A DNA stretch of 30,185 nucleotides from Bacteroides sp. CAG:770 (GTDB lineage Bacteria; Bacteroidota; Bacteroidia; Bacteroidales; UBA932): positions 1 to 30,185 of the forward strand of contig FR890574.1 in NCBI GenBank assembly GCA_000435075.1. The letters run 5' to 3'. The notes below the pieces were generated by a model, which was not told the DNA's origin, ran no database searches, and saw nothing but the letters and a program-made list of their open reading frames with translations. Positions 7,079-15,302 of the stretch are shown here, piece by piece. Both the position numbers and the translations under genes were made by a program. Within the stretch, counting starts at the first letter, position 1; every line of letters starts with the position of its first letter.

Positions 7079-8341
7079 TCAGTTCGCCATCAGAACTTCT
7101 GCATAGTCGTTTGCTGAATTCGGCAAAGTGATATGGGATAGAGATTTCGTGTCGTTCCAAGCAAGATCATAGATTTGCAAGCCATTGGATGTCTCCGAAA
7201 CGTTCAGAAGAATGTGGCCAGGCTTTTCAGAATTCGACGTGGCGGATATTATCTGGCCGATTTTGCAGGTGTAAATGGCTTGGCCGATAGTTCCGTTTTC
7301 AGGATTGACCAGGCGGAACAGACTCAACCCTCCGTATGTGGCAATATAGCCGGCGTCACTGCCCGCCCTGAACGGAATCAATGATTCGGCTGCGATATCC
7401 TCCATTATGTGGAAGCCCTCTTTGTCCAGCATTACCGCAGTCCAGTTGCCATTACCCTTGTTTGCAGAAAGAAGATATGAAGAGGATTCTTCCGTTCCGA
7501 TGAACACTCCTGGATAGTTTCCGAAATATTCAGGCTTCAGGCCATCTGGCATGGCAAATGTCGGCTGCACAGGTCCAAGTGCGTCCGACTTTGTCATATA
7601 GTCGGCTCCGATTTCAATCGGCAATGTCTGCAATGCGCAGATTCCATCATGACATACAACAGCCACGGCGGCATTTGACGGAGTCAGGAATAATGCCATG
7701 ACATCAATAGCGCGAGTCTTGACCTCGCCGGTGAAGAAATCGACACATACGGCTGTCCGGTGCCCGTCCTTCCCAGAGATGCCACAAAGCCCATATGATC
7801 GCGGAACATTGATGACTGAATGGAGATTCTCAGGCAGTGCAACCTCAAGGGATTTCTGGCAGGAATTGTTCATGTCAAGCATGAATCCGTCAATTTTGCA
7901 GGATACATGGCTGACTCCATAGAGTCTCAATTCCTTCGGTGACTGTCCGTCCGTGATTCTCAATAATCCGATTTTCTGCAGCTTTCCCTCACGCATTACG
8001 CTGACTTCCACATCCGCTGCCGGATACCTATATGGAAGGACGGCGGTTATGCCGACTGGCGTCACATCTTGTTTCTTTGCATAGATACCGGACACCTTAC
8101 CTACAGGAATAGTTGCGTCACCGGTCTCCCAAGTAAATGTAAGCATGACATTGTCCGTCTGTTGGCAGCCTATGCCATGAAGATGAAAGGCATCGCCAGG
8201 CGAAAGTGTCTGCCCAGCCTCCTCAAGTCTTGCGTCCTGTATGAAAACGACATTATCTACAGACTTGAATGCTTCTCTGTTGCAGGAACAGGCTGCCGTC
8301 ATCACGGTAAGCCAAACAGCAAGTGTCTTACGTAGCTCCAT
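7079..8341 (-). CDS. Lipoprotein of unknown function, 420 aa, possibly beta-propeller
   Basis: The N terminus (MELRKTLAVWLTVMTAACSC) is a lipoprotein signal with the lipidated Cys at 18 (TAAC) or 20. The mature protein has no family I can name. The first 130 residues look like a beta-sandwich that ends in LRLYGVSHVSC. The remainder shows repeated short strands with gaps such as GLCGISGKDG, GVFIGTEESSSYLLSANKGNG and GYIATYGGLSLFRLVN, which could be blades of a propeller. Cysteines are unusually frequent for a Bacteroidales exported protein (CSCN, GIGCQ, SCKI, SCQK, GLCG, AVCV, VVCHDGICA). It stands alone on the minus strand, convergent with the outer-membrane gene at 5590, with about 100 bases to the repeat-bearing gap upstream. 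Confidence 0.7.
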   Translation of the reverse strand: MELRKTLAVWLTVMTAACSCNREAFKSVDNVVFIQDARLEEAGQTLSPGDAFHLHGIGCQQTDNVMLTFTWETGDATIPVGKVSGIYAKKQDVTPVGITAVLPYRYPAADVEVSVMREGKLQKIGLLRITDGQSPKELRLYGVSHVSCKIDGFMLDMNNSCQKSLEVALPENLHSVINVPRSYGLCGISGKDGHRTAVCVDFFTGEVKTRAIDVMALFLTPSNAAVAVVCHDGICALQTLPIEIGADYMTKSDALGPVQPTFAMPDGLKPEYFGNYPGVFIGTEESSSYLLSANKGNGNWTAVMLDKEGFHIMEDIAAESLIPFRAGSDAGYIATYGGLSLFRLVNPENGTIGQAIYTCKIGQIISATSNSEKPGHILLNVSETSNGLQIYDLAWNDTKSLSHITLPNSANDYAEVLMAN

Positions 8342-8436
8342 TACAAATTAAATTAGAAAGGTAATATACGTCCGTTTCTCAAATTTGACATCCCACTTTG
8401 ATGTTCGCTGTTCAGGTTTCACACAAGATGATAGTG

Positions 8437-8643
8437 TCAAACCTTTTTCAACTTGAACGTGATGTTGACTTCCCACCCATAGCCTTCGGCGATCTTGTAG
8501 ATGTTGCTGATAGTGATGTCGACCTTCTTGGCAGGCGTAATTCCAGACTCATTCGCGGTAAGATTCTGAAATTGAGCGCATTGCGAGATTAGGACTAGGA
8601 AAGGGATCTGCCAAGACCACCTTTCATTGACACCTCTTGGCAA
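8437..8643 (-). pseudogene. Remnant of an HTH-type regulator, 3' end fused to a 196-bp repeat element
   Basis: Read on the minus strand, the part outside the repeat element (8437-8516) encodes DITISNIYKIAEGYGWEVN and then ITFKLKKV before a TGA. This looks like the last helices of an XRE/Cro-type helix-turn-helix protein (the usual 'tlstlykIAealG' segment). The open frame continues through the left terminal repeat of the element into its interior (to a TTG at 8643), but no authentic N terminus is present and metG begins just beyond. The gene seems to have lost its 5' part where the element sits. The remnant is too short to fold alone; it might still be read as a fusion peptide. Confidence 0.45.
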
Positions 8644-8712
8644 GAGACTTATTACCTAATCAATTAAGATACAAGCAATTACAGATTAAGCTACCTGCCA
8701 AGAGGGTCGAAA
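8517..8712. repeat. 196-bp inverted-terminal-repeat element, copy 1
   Basis: This copy matches 29211-29406 and 29619-29814 with no length difference. The right end is CCTGCCAAGAGGGTCGAAA (8694-8712), the same as in the other copies apart from point changes. The left end (8517-8535) has two changes from the inverted form. Internal landmarks shared by all copies are TCTGCCAAGACC, CCTCTTGGCAAGAG and TAATCAATTAAGATACA. It lies between metG and a broken HTH gene. A 12-bp tandem duplication (8709-8720, 8721-8732) overlaps its right end. Confidence 0.8.
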
Positions 8713-8746
8713 ATCGCACCGAAAATCGCACCGGACAGCAAAATTG

Positions 8747-10933
8747 TTATCCGATGTCGGCGCCGTTGTTAAGAGCTTCGGCAGGGGTGATGAAACGCAT
8801 CTTGCCGTCACCCTGGCGGGCCATGAGGATCATGCCTTTGGACTCAATGCCGAAAATCTTACGGGGCTTGAGGTTTGCAAGAATACAGATTTGCTTGCCT
8901 ACCATATCCTCTGGAGAATAGAACTTGGCGATTCCTGACACGATAACCCTCTTGTCAATGCCGGTGTCGATGGTAAGCTTGAGAAGCTTGTCAGACTTAG
9001 GAACCTTGACAGCCTCAAGAACAGTGGCTGTACGGATATCCATCTTCTCGAAATCCTCAAACTCCACCTCAGGCTTCTGAGGAGCAACCTGCTTGGCAGC
9101 CTCTGCCTTGGCAGCAGCCTCACGCTCAGCACGGATGGTATCAAGACGGGCCAGTTGGGCATTGATAGCCTCATCCTCGATCTTGGCAAAGAGAAGCTCG
9201 GCATCCTTGAGCTGGTGACCCTCAGGGAGAACAGTCTCAGAACCGAGAACATCCCAGTTCAGGCAGACACGGCCGTCATTGCACGAACAAGCATTGACAT
9301 CAGCAGAAACAGTATGCAAAGCGGCACCCTCACCTTCCTTATAGGTATTGACAGTCTCCTGCTCACCCTTGCGGTGATCCACGCCGGCGCAGAAGTCCAC
9401 GTCAAGCATATTGCGGAGCTTCTCGGCAGCAAACGGAGTGAACGGCTCGAAAGCTATTGCAAGGTCAGCACAAATCTGGAGGCTGACATTGAGAATAGAC
9501 GCAGTACGCGCCATATCAGTCTTGGCCACCTTCCAAGGCTCAGTATCAGAAATATACTTATTGCCGAGACGGGCAATGGACATGGCATCCTTCAGCGCCT
9601 CGCGGAAATGATAAGTCTCAATGTTTTTCTCCAACGAAGCCTTCAGCTGAGGTACCTGAGCCAAAGTTTCCTTGTCAATGTCAAGAAGTTCGCCGGCAGC
9701 AGGGACCTTGCCCTCGAAATACTTGTGGGTAAGTACAATAGCCCTGTTCACAAAGTTACCGAAGATGGCAACGAGCTCGCTGTTGTTACGCTGCTGGAAA
9801 TCCTTCCAGCTGAAATCGTTGTCCTTGGTTTCAGGAGCATTGGCAGTAAGGACATACCTCATGACGTCCTGCTTTCCAGGGAACTGCTCCAGATACTCGT
9901 GAGCCCAGACAGCCCAGTTCTTGGAAGTCGAAATCTTGTCACCCTCGAGATTAAGGAACTCATTTGCAGGCACATTGTCAGGAAGAATGTAGCCATCGCC
10001 ATAAGCCTTCAGCATTGACGGGAACACGATGCAATGGAACACGATATTGTCCTTTCCGATGAAATGGACAAGCTTGGTATCCTCTGATTTCCACCACTTT
10101 GTCCAGCTTTCAGGAAGAAGCTCCTGAGTATTGGAAATGTAGCCGATAGGCGCATCGAACCAGACATAGAGGACCTTGCCCTCTGCACCCTCGACAGGAA
10201 CAGGAACGCCCCAATCAAGGTCACGGCTCACTGCTCGAGGCTGAAGATGAGCATCCAGCCAAGACTTGCACTGGCCATAGACATTGGTCTTCCACTCCTT
10301 GTGCTGCTCCAGAATCCACTCGCGGAGCCAAGGCTCGTACTGGTCCAGAGGCAGATACCAATGCTTGGTCTTCACCTTCTCCGGCTTGCTTCCGCTCAAT
10401 GCCGACTTCGGATTGATAAGTTCCTCAGGGCTGAGGGTACTTCCGCACTTCTCGCACTGGTCACCATAAGCGTTAGGATTGCCGCACTTAGGGCAAGTAC
10501 CTGTAATATAACGGTCTGCAAGGAAAGTCTTGGCCTCGGGGTCGAAATACTGCTCAGTCTCCTTGGTGATGAACTTGTCATCGTCATAAAGCTTACGGAA
10601 GAACTCTGAAGCATTCTTCTCATGGACTTTGGAAGAAGTCCTGGAATAGATATCGAAATTGATTCCTAGTCCGGTGAACGAATCCTTGATTATCTTGTGA
10701 TATTTGTCCACAATGTCCTGTGGTGAACATCCCTGACGTTTGGCGGCAATGGTGATAGGCACGCCGTGCTCATCACTTCCGCAGACATAAAGGACATCCT
10801 CGCCACGCATTCTGAGGTACCTGACATAGATATCAGCCGGCACATACACACCGGCAAGATGTCCGATATGCACAGGACCGTTGGCATACGGCAGCGCACA
10901 GGTAACTAATGTTCTCTTGAATTTACTGTCCAT
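8747..10933 (-). CDS. metG: Methionyl-tRNA synthetase
   Basis: This class I aminoacyl-tRNA synthetase charges tRNA-Met. The start is the ATG at 10933 (728 aa); a TTG 27 bases upstream is possible but lacks support. The HIGH signature is at residues 22-25 (VHIGHLAG). Four zinc-knuckle cysteines lie at 147, 150, 160 and 163 (CPKCG...CEKCG). The KMSKS loop is KISTS at 333-337. The anticodon-binding helical domain follows, then an Ala/Glu/Lys-rich linker and a C-terminal EMAPII/Trbp111-like tRNA-binding domain from about residue 630 (FEKMDIRTATVLEAVKVPKS, GIAKFYSPEDM, LANLKPRKIFGIESKGM). That domain is usual in the long form of MetG. It is the last gene of a minus-strand operon with dnaG, 42 bases after the dnaG stop. 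Confidence 0.97.
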   Translation of the reverse strand: MDSKFKRTLVTCALPYANGPVHIGHLAGVYVPADIYVRYLRMRGEDVLYVCGSDEHGVPITIAAKRQGCSPQDIVDKYHKIIKDSFTGLGINFDIYSRTSSKVHEKNASEFFRKLYDDDKFITKETEQYFDPEAKTFLADRYITGTCPKCGNPNAYGDQCEKCGSTLSPEELINPKSALSGSKPEKVKTKHWYLPLDQYEPWLREWILEQHKEWKTNVYGQCKSWLDAHLQPRAVSRDLDWGVPVPVEGAEGKVLYVWFDAPIGYISNTQELLPESWTKWWKSEDTKLVHFIGKDNIVFHCIVFPSMLKAYGDGYILPDNVPANEFLNLEGDKISTSKNWAVWAHEYLEQFPGKQDVMRYVLTANAPETKDNDFSWKDFQQRNNSELVAIFGNFVNRAIVLTHKYFEGKVPAAGELLDIDKETLAQVPQLKASLEKNIETYHFREALKDAMSIARLGNKYISDTEPWKVAKTDMARTASILNVSLQICADLAIAFEPFTPFAAEKLRNMLDVDFCAGVDHRKGEQETVNTYKEGEGAALHTVSADVNACSCNDGRVCLNWDVLGSETVLPEGHQLKDAELLFAKIEDEAINAQLARLDTIRAEREAAAKAEAAKQVAPQKPEVEFEDFEKMDIRTATVLEAVKVPKSDKLLKLTIDTGIDKRVIVSGIAKFYSPEDMVGKQICILANLKPRKIFGIESKGMILMARQGDGKMRFITPAEALNNGADIG

Positions 10934-10975
10934 AATATATTGATTTTTAACTGTTTCCAAAATCAGCGGGCCGCA

Positions 10976-13108
10976 TTACTGAACACGTCCCAGCCTCTCC
11001 GTAATTTTCTTTCTCAATGCCGCCGTTTTCTGGAATTTCTCCAGCAGCGCCATCATTTCCTCCTCCGGACACTCCCCATGCTTCATGGCATTCAGTTTCT
11101 CCGAAATTTCAATCTCCTGCATCCTCACGATCTTCGAGTTATACACAAGTATAGCCCTCGGCACATTAATGACCAGAAACGAAGACAATGACGTCATCGA
11201 ATCAGCAAAGTTCTTGACAGTCAGCAGATACTTGTCCTGAGTAAGGTCTCCTGTCAATGTCGCCATCACCCTGTCGGGCCCGTCCATTATCTTACGGATT
11301 ATATCGTCCTGAGTCAATGTCGCATCGCCGTCATAAAGACGGAAATACTCATTGTAAGTCCTGCGATAAACGGTGTTGGCAAACTCACGTCCATCAATAG
11401 CGTCACGTATGAAGTCAGCCACCGTAAACTTCTCATTCTTATCATAATATTCCGAATCCGTCTCGAAATCCAAGGTCTCAAGTCCGTACTTCAGAATAAG
11501 CACCAGCAGTTCCTTCTCTGACGGGGCCATCACAGGATTCTCCAGCAAAATCCCCTCCTCGGAAGTCACTTTCGGAGTCTCAGGCGCCTCGGCAGCAGGC
11601 TCACCCATCTCCTCCGGAGGCAAATAACCTTCCGGAATATAACCACCGTCAATGCTGTCCACAGGTTCGCCATAGTCCACAGGCAGCGGCTCGGAAGGAG
11701 CTCCTGCATTGGCCTCAGCCACATTGGCATTGACACGGGCCTCCTCGCGCTCTGCGCGCATCCGTTCGCGTTCAGCCTCTTTCCGCTCATTTTCGAGCAT
11801 CTTCTGTCGGGTATCCGTGATTCGGCTGTAAATCGCATCTTCGGAGATTCCGAACTTCTGCGACGTCATCTGCACATATACCGCCCGCTTGATCTGGTCC
11901 GGCACAAGTGCCAGAGTATCAGTAATATCATTGATGAGACCAGCCTTGTTCAAGGGATCGTCACCCGCCTGTCCCAGAAGCAGATCCGTCTTGAAAACTA
12001 TGAAATCCTTCTCGGCCGACTTCAGGAACGACTGGACCTCTTCCAATGAGTGCTTACGCGAATAGGAATCCGGATCATCGCCGTCCGGAATCAGCACCAC
12101 CCTGACATTGAGACCCTCCTTGAGGATAAGGTCAATGCCTCTGAGCGCGGCATGGATTCCGGCCGAGTCGCCGTCATACATGACAGTGACATTGTCCGTA
12201 AACTTCTTAATCAGCCTGATCTGCGGAATTGTCAATGAAGTACCGCTGGAAGCCACCACATTGGTAATTCCGAGCTGATGCATCGACAATACATCCAGGT
12301 ATCCCTCAACGAGATAGCACTTGTTCTGACGGACGATCTCGCTCTTTGCGAAATAGATTCCGTACAGTGTCGAGCTCTTGTCATAGACCTCCGACTGCGG
12401 AGAATTTACATACTTTCCGATGTTGGCGGTCTTGTAGTCGGACCTCAGAGTTCTTCCGCCGAATCCAATCACGCGGCCGCTCACCGAATGAATCGGGAAA
12501 ATCACGCGGTCGTAGAACTTGTCGCACAACGACCCGTCATGACGCTTTATGCAGACACCGGTCGTAGTAAGGAATTCCTCCTTGTAACCCTTTGACAATG
12601 CCTCTGTGGCCAATGCGTTTCCGGCCTTGGGGGCCCAACCGAGCCCATATTTCCTGATAGTGGCATCCTCCAGTCCCCTGCTTCGGAAATAGGCATAGCC
12701 TATCGACTTGCCTTCCGGCGTATCAAGGCTTTTCTGGAAAAACTGTTCGGTGTAATCCAGCACCAGCAAGAGGCTTTCGCTCCTCTGTCTCGCCGCAATC
12801 TCCTCAGGAGTTTCCTCCTTCTCCTTTACTTCAATGCCATATTTTCTGGCCAGATACTTCAGAGCCTCGACATAAGTCATGTTCTCGTGCTCCATGACGA
12901 AACCGACCGCCGTCCCTGACTTTCCGCAACCGAAGCACTTGTAAATGCCTTTCGCCGGAGAGACATAGAAGGATGGCGTCTTTTCGTTATGGAACGGGCA
13001 GCATGCAATGAAGTTAGCGCCTCGTCTCTTCAGAGAAACGAAGTCACTGACGACATCGACAATCTGCGCCGAGTCCAATATCTTATTGACGGTATCCTGA
13101 GGAATCAT
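10976..13108 (-). CDS. dnaG: DNA primase
   Basis: DnaG makes the RNA primers for replication. The 710-aa protein has the CHC2 zinc-binding domain at the N terminus (C37, H40, C58, C61 in CCPFHNEKTPSF and YKCFGCGKSG). The primase core is followed by a TOPRIM domain with the catalytic acidic motifs EGYLD (268-272), YDGDSAG (311-317) and DGDDPDS (342-348). A long charged and then Pro/Glu-rich linker (about 435-530) separates this from the C-terminal helicase-binding helical domain. The linker is longer than in E. coli, as is often seen in Bacteroidales. It starts 4 bases after the DUF308 gene and precedes metG, so all three are co-transcribed. Confidence 0.97.
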   Translation of the reverse strand: MIPQDTVNKILDSAQIVDVVSDFVSLKRRGANFIACCPFHNEKTPSFYVSPAKGIYKCFGCGKSGTAVGFVMEHENMTYVEALKYLARKYGIEVKEKEETPEEIAARQRSESLLLVLDYTEQFFQKSLDTPEGKSIGYAYFRSRGLEDATIRKYGLGWAPKAGNALATEALSKGYKEEFLTTTGVCIKRHDGSLCDKFYDRVIFPIHSVSGRVIGFGGRTLRSDYKTANIGKYVNSPQSEVYDKSSTLYGIYFAKSEIVRQNKCYLVEGYLDVLSMHQLGITNVVASSGTSLTIPQIRLIKKFTDNVTVMYDGDSAGIHAALRGIDLILKEGLNVRVVLIPDGDDPDSYSRKHSLEEVQSFLKSAEKDFIVFKTDLLLGQAGDDPLNKAGLINDITDTLALVPDQIKRAVYVQMTSQKFGISEDAIYSRITDTRQKMLENERKEAERERMRAEREEARVNANVAEANAGAPSEPLPVDYGEPVDSIDGGYIPEGYLPPEEMGEPAAEAPETPKVTSEEGILLENPVMAPSEKELLVLILKYGLETLDFETDSEYYDKNEKFTVADFIRDAIDGREFANTVYRRTYNEYFRLYDGDATLTQDDIIRKIMDGPDRVMATLTGDLTQDKYLLTVKNFADSMTSLSSFLVINVPRAILVYNSKIVRMQEIEISEKLNAMKHGECPEEEMMALLEKFQKTAALRKKITERLGRVQ

Positions 13109-13112
13109 CTGC

Positions 13113-13757
13113 CTACTGTTCGTCTATCTTATGATAATCCACATCCTTGATTCCATCAAAGTCATCATCTGCATCAACATCAATGGTAGAATCCGGATCG
13201 ACTCTGGTTTCAGTAAAATGTATCTCGTATTCTTTTTTCGCCTTTGATACCCTTCTCATGGAAATGAGGTCTGTAATTCCATAATAAATCAGGAACACGC
13301 CGGCAAGAATACTCATGACACGCTCAGAGAACGGATTGAAAATCAGCACAATACCACCAGCAATAGCAAGAAAGGCCAGCAAGATATTCAGGCCGCCGGA
13401 ACCCAGCAATGACATTGTTCCCGCCAATGCCAATATCTGGATGACGCCGAAAACCAGAATCACGATTCCGATGATGGCGACAATCACACCTGCGACAAAT
13501 CCCGGCCAGAGAAAAAGAATCAGGCCAATGACAATGTCAACAACTGCATTGACAGTCATCAGTCCGAATGTTCCGCTCTTTCTGTTGGCGAAGCCGTATG
13601 CGAAAGACACGATTCCGGCAGCGAAAAGGAAGGCTGCGATTATCTTAACGACGGTTGTGGTAGCGTCAGTGGCACATACCATCACCAAACCTATTGCAAT
13701 AGCTGCAAGTGAGCGCAAAATGCTGCTGAACTTGTTATTGTATCCGAATGTAATCAT
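13113..13757 (-). CDS. HdeD/DUF308-family inner membrane protein
   Basis: The 214-aa protein has about six hydrophobic helices in the first 165 residues, with glycine-rich turns such as AAFLFAAGIVSFAYGFANRKSG and IAIIGIVILVFGVIQILALAG. This is the pattern of HdeD/DUF308 proteins, which in enterobacteria are linked to acid resistance; the role here is unknown. A soluble, strongly acidic tail follows (VDPDSTIDVDADDDFDGIKD), which is unusual for the family. The start ATG at 13757 lies 39 bases below a TATCTTTG -7 element. It is the first gene of the operon with dnaG and metG, with a gap of only 4 bases. Confidence 0.85.
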   Translation of the reverse strand: MITFGYNNKFSSILRSLAAIAIGLVMVCATDATTTVVKIIAAFLFAAGIVSFAYGFANRKSGTFGLMTVNAVVDIVIGLILFLWPGFVAGVIVAIIGIVILVFGVIQILALAGTMSLLGSGGLNILLAFLAIAGGIVLIFNPFSERVMSILAGVFLIYYGITDLISMRRVSKAKKEYEIHFTETRVDPDSTIDVDADDDFDGIKDVDYHKIDEQ

Positions 13758-13795
13758 TTGTCGTAGTTTTTAAGTCCATTTAACTTCCAAACTAA

Positions 13796-13803
13796 CAAAG
13801 ATA
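13796..13803 (-). promoter_or_regulatory. -7 element of the DUF308-dnaG-metG operon
   Basis: On the minus strand the sequence is TATCTTTG, an exact TAnnTTTG match, and predicts a start near 13789. The -33 region overlaps the hairpin at 13810-13839 and has no clear TTG, so the promoter may be weak or need an activator. Confidence 0.55.
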
Positions 13804-13809
13804 CATAAA

Positions 13810-13839
13810 GGGTGACTAAAAATGAAATTTTAGTCACCC
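13810..13839 (-). terminator. Terminator hairpin of the LRR/fimbrillin-like operon
   Basis: GGGTGACTAAAA (13810-13821) and TTTTAGTCACCC (13828-13839) pair perfectly over 12 bp with a six-base loop. It lies 54 bases after the stop of the minus-strand gene ending at 13893 and just before the next promoter. The downstream T-tract is short (TTT). Because it abuts the -7 element at 13796, it could also affect initiation there. Confidence 0.65.
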
Positions 13840-13892
13840 GTATAAACAACTCTGATTTAAAGCCCGTGAGGGCGAATTCAGGAAAGACCGTC

Positions 13893-15287
13893 CTATTTCA
13901 AGACGAAGAGTCTGATTTCTCTGTAATTCTCTGAATCCGCCTCAGGAGCGGCAACGCCGAATGTGCTCTTATCATTGAAACGGACGATATGTCCGTAACG
14001 TCCTGACGGCTCGCCCATTACCTTGAGCTCATGAGACTCTATCCTGCACGCATCGGCAGAAACTGTAACTTTCCACCAAGGATTGGACATTGTCAGGTCG
14101 CTTGCGGTCTTGTACCAGAACTTTCCCATGTATTCGACAGCCTCGCTCACAGCGCCAGGCGATGAAATGTAAGACTTCGTGCCGAGGCTTGCCATCTTGA
14201 ATGAGAAGCGGCCCTCATAGTCACCGGTGCCCTTGCCGGCTACAAGAGAATATGTGAGGAGTTCCTCAGAGGCAGGCAATGTTCCGTCCTCATCTACAGA
14301 TACTTCCTTAGTACTATCAAGATATTCGTCGGATTTAGTATTCTTCATGACAAAATACTTGCCGGCAGACTCCTCTGCGGTGATAAGGTATGTGCCTCCG
14401 TCCACGACATCTGCAGCGTCAGTCACAAGATGGAACTTCTTGATTTCAGGTTCTGGAATTTCCCCAAGCGTCACAGGCATACGGTAAAGGTATCTTCCAG
14501 TGCGGGAGAGATCCATCTTTCCGTCCTGGAAAGTATAAGTAGTCTTGTCTGTTTCAATATCAAGCTGAACGCCTGTGTATGAAGCCCTTGCCATAACCAT
14601 ATACACATATTTCAGGTCCTTCAGCATCGGCTTGTCGGACAAATTCACCTTTACGGTATTTCCTTTTCCCTTGAAAGTGTAGCCGTTCTCGGCAGTTGTA
14701 GCGATCTGATAAACGCCATAGCACTGCTCTGCAGTCGTGATGGTGAGGGAAAGTAGTCTTTCCTTCGCATGTCCGGTCGAATCTATAGACACGCGGACAA
14801 CAGAAGCAAGAGGAGTATAGTCGGCATTGACCTCGGTCCCTTCCGGAACGCTGAACATTGAAATCATCGGCAGACGACGGCCGTTGAAATCATCAGTACT
14901 CTTGACCGATAGTTCCTTGTCCATCCAGAAGTTCGTGTCGCTGCTTCCGAGTGCCAAAGCGGAAGACGGCCAGAAAACCAGCATATTGTCGCTCTTGCCT
15001 GCCTTGTCGGAAATCGATGCCGTGAATTTGTTTGAAGTCACGACAGCCTCCTGGAATCCGTAGTCGTACAGTCCGGACTTGTCGCTTGTGATGTACATCA
15101 CTTTGTCCCCATCATTCCACACGAGGTGAGACACGTCTGAAGCCTCATAGGAGATTCCGGTCTTTGTAGCCATATCATGATGATATACAGTCACTTCCCT
15201 CTTTCCGGAAAGAACCTCAACATCGTTCTTCGTCTGGCAGGAAACCGCTGCAGCAACGGCAGCAGCCATATATAATATTTTCTTCAT
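13893..15287 (-). CDS. Fimbrillin-like surface lipoprotein
   Basis: The 464-aa product has a lipoprotein signal with Cys17 (VAAAVSCQTK). The region after it (VTVYHHDMATKTGISYEASD, then VWNDGDKVMYITSD) matches the opening of fimbrillin/Mfa-like proteins of Bacteroidales, where the WNDGDK motif begins the first beta-sandwich. A second sandwich runs to about residue 275 (GRYLYRMPVTLGEIPEPE), and the C-terminal 180 residues form a separate domain (GGTYLITAEESAGKYFVMKN). Members are pilus subunits or stand-alone surface lipoproteins. No fimbrial usher-like or tip genes are nearby, so a pilus role is only a guess. It follows the LRR lipoprotein gene by 15 bases and is the second gene of that operon; a hairpin terminator follows. 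Confidence 0.7.
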   Translation of the reverse strand: MKKILYMAAAVAAAVSCQTKNDVEVLSGKREVTVYHHDMATKTGISYEASDVSHLVWNDGDKVMYITSDKSGLYDYGFQEAVVTSNKFTASISDKAGKSDNMLVFWPSSALALGSSDTNFWMDKELSVKSTDDFNGRRLPMISMFSVPEGTEVNADYTPLASVVRVSIDSTGHAKERLLSLTITTAEQCYGVYQIATTAENGYTFKGKGNTVKVNLSDKPMLKDLKYVYMVMARASYTGVQLDIETDKTTYTFQDGKMDLSRTGRYLYRMPVTLGEIPEPEIKKFHLVTDAADVVDGGTYLITAEESAGKYFVMKNTKSDEYLDSTKEVSVDEDGTLPASEELLTYSLVAGKGTGDYEGRFSFKMASLGTKSYISSPGAVSEAVEYMGKFWYKTASDLTMSNPWWKVTVSADACRIESHELKVMGEPSGRYGHIVRFNDKSTFGVAAPEADSENYREIRLFVLK

Positions 15288-15302
15288 AATGTCCTAGATT
15301 AA

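Noticed and set aside
10934..10960. TTG start nine codons upstream of metG
   Set aside because: The ATG at 10933 gives the usual MetG N terminus just before the first beta strand.
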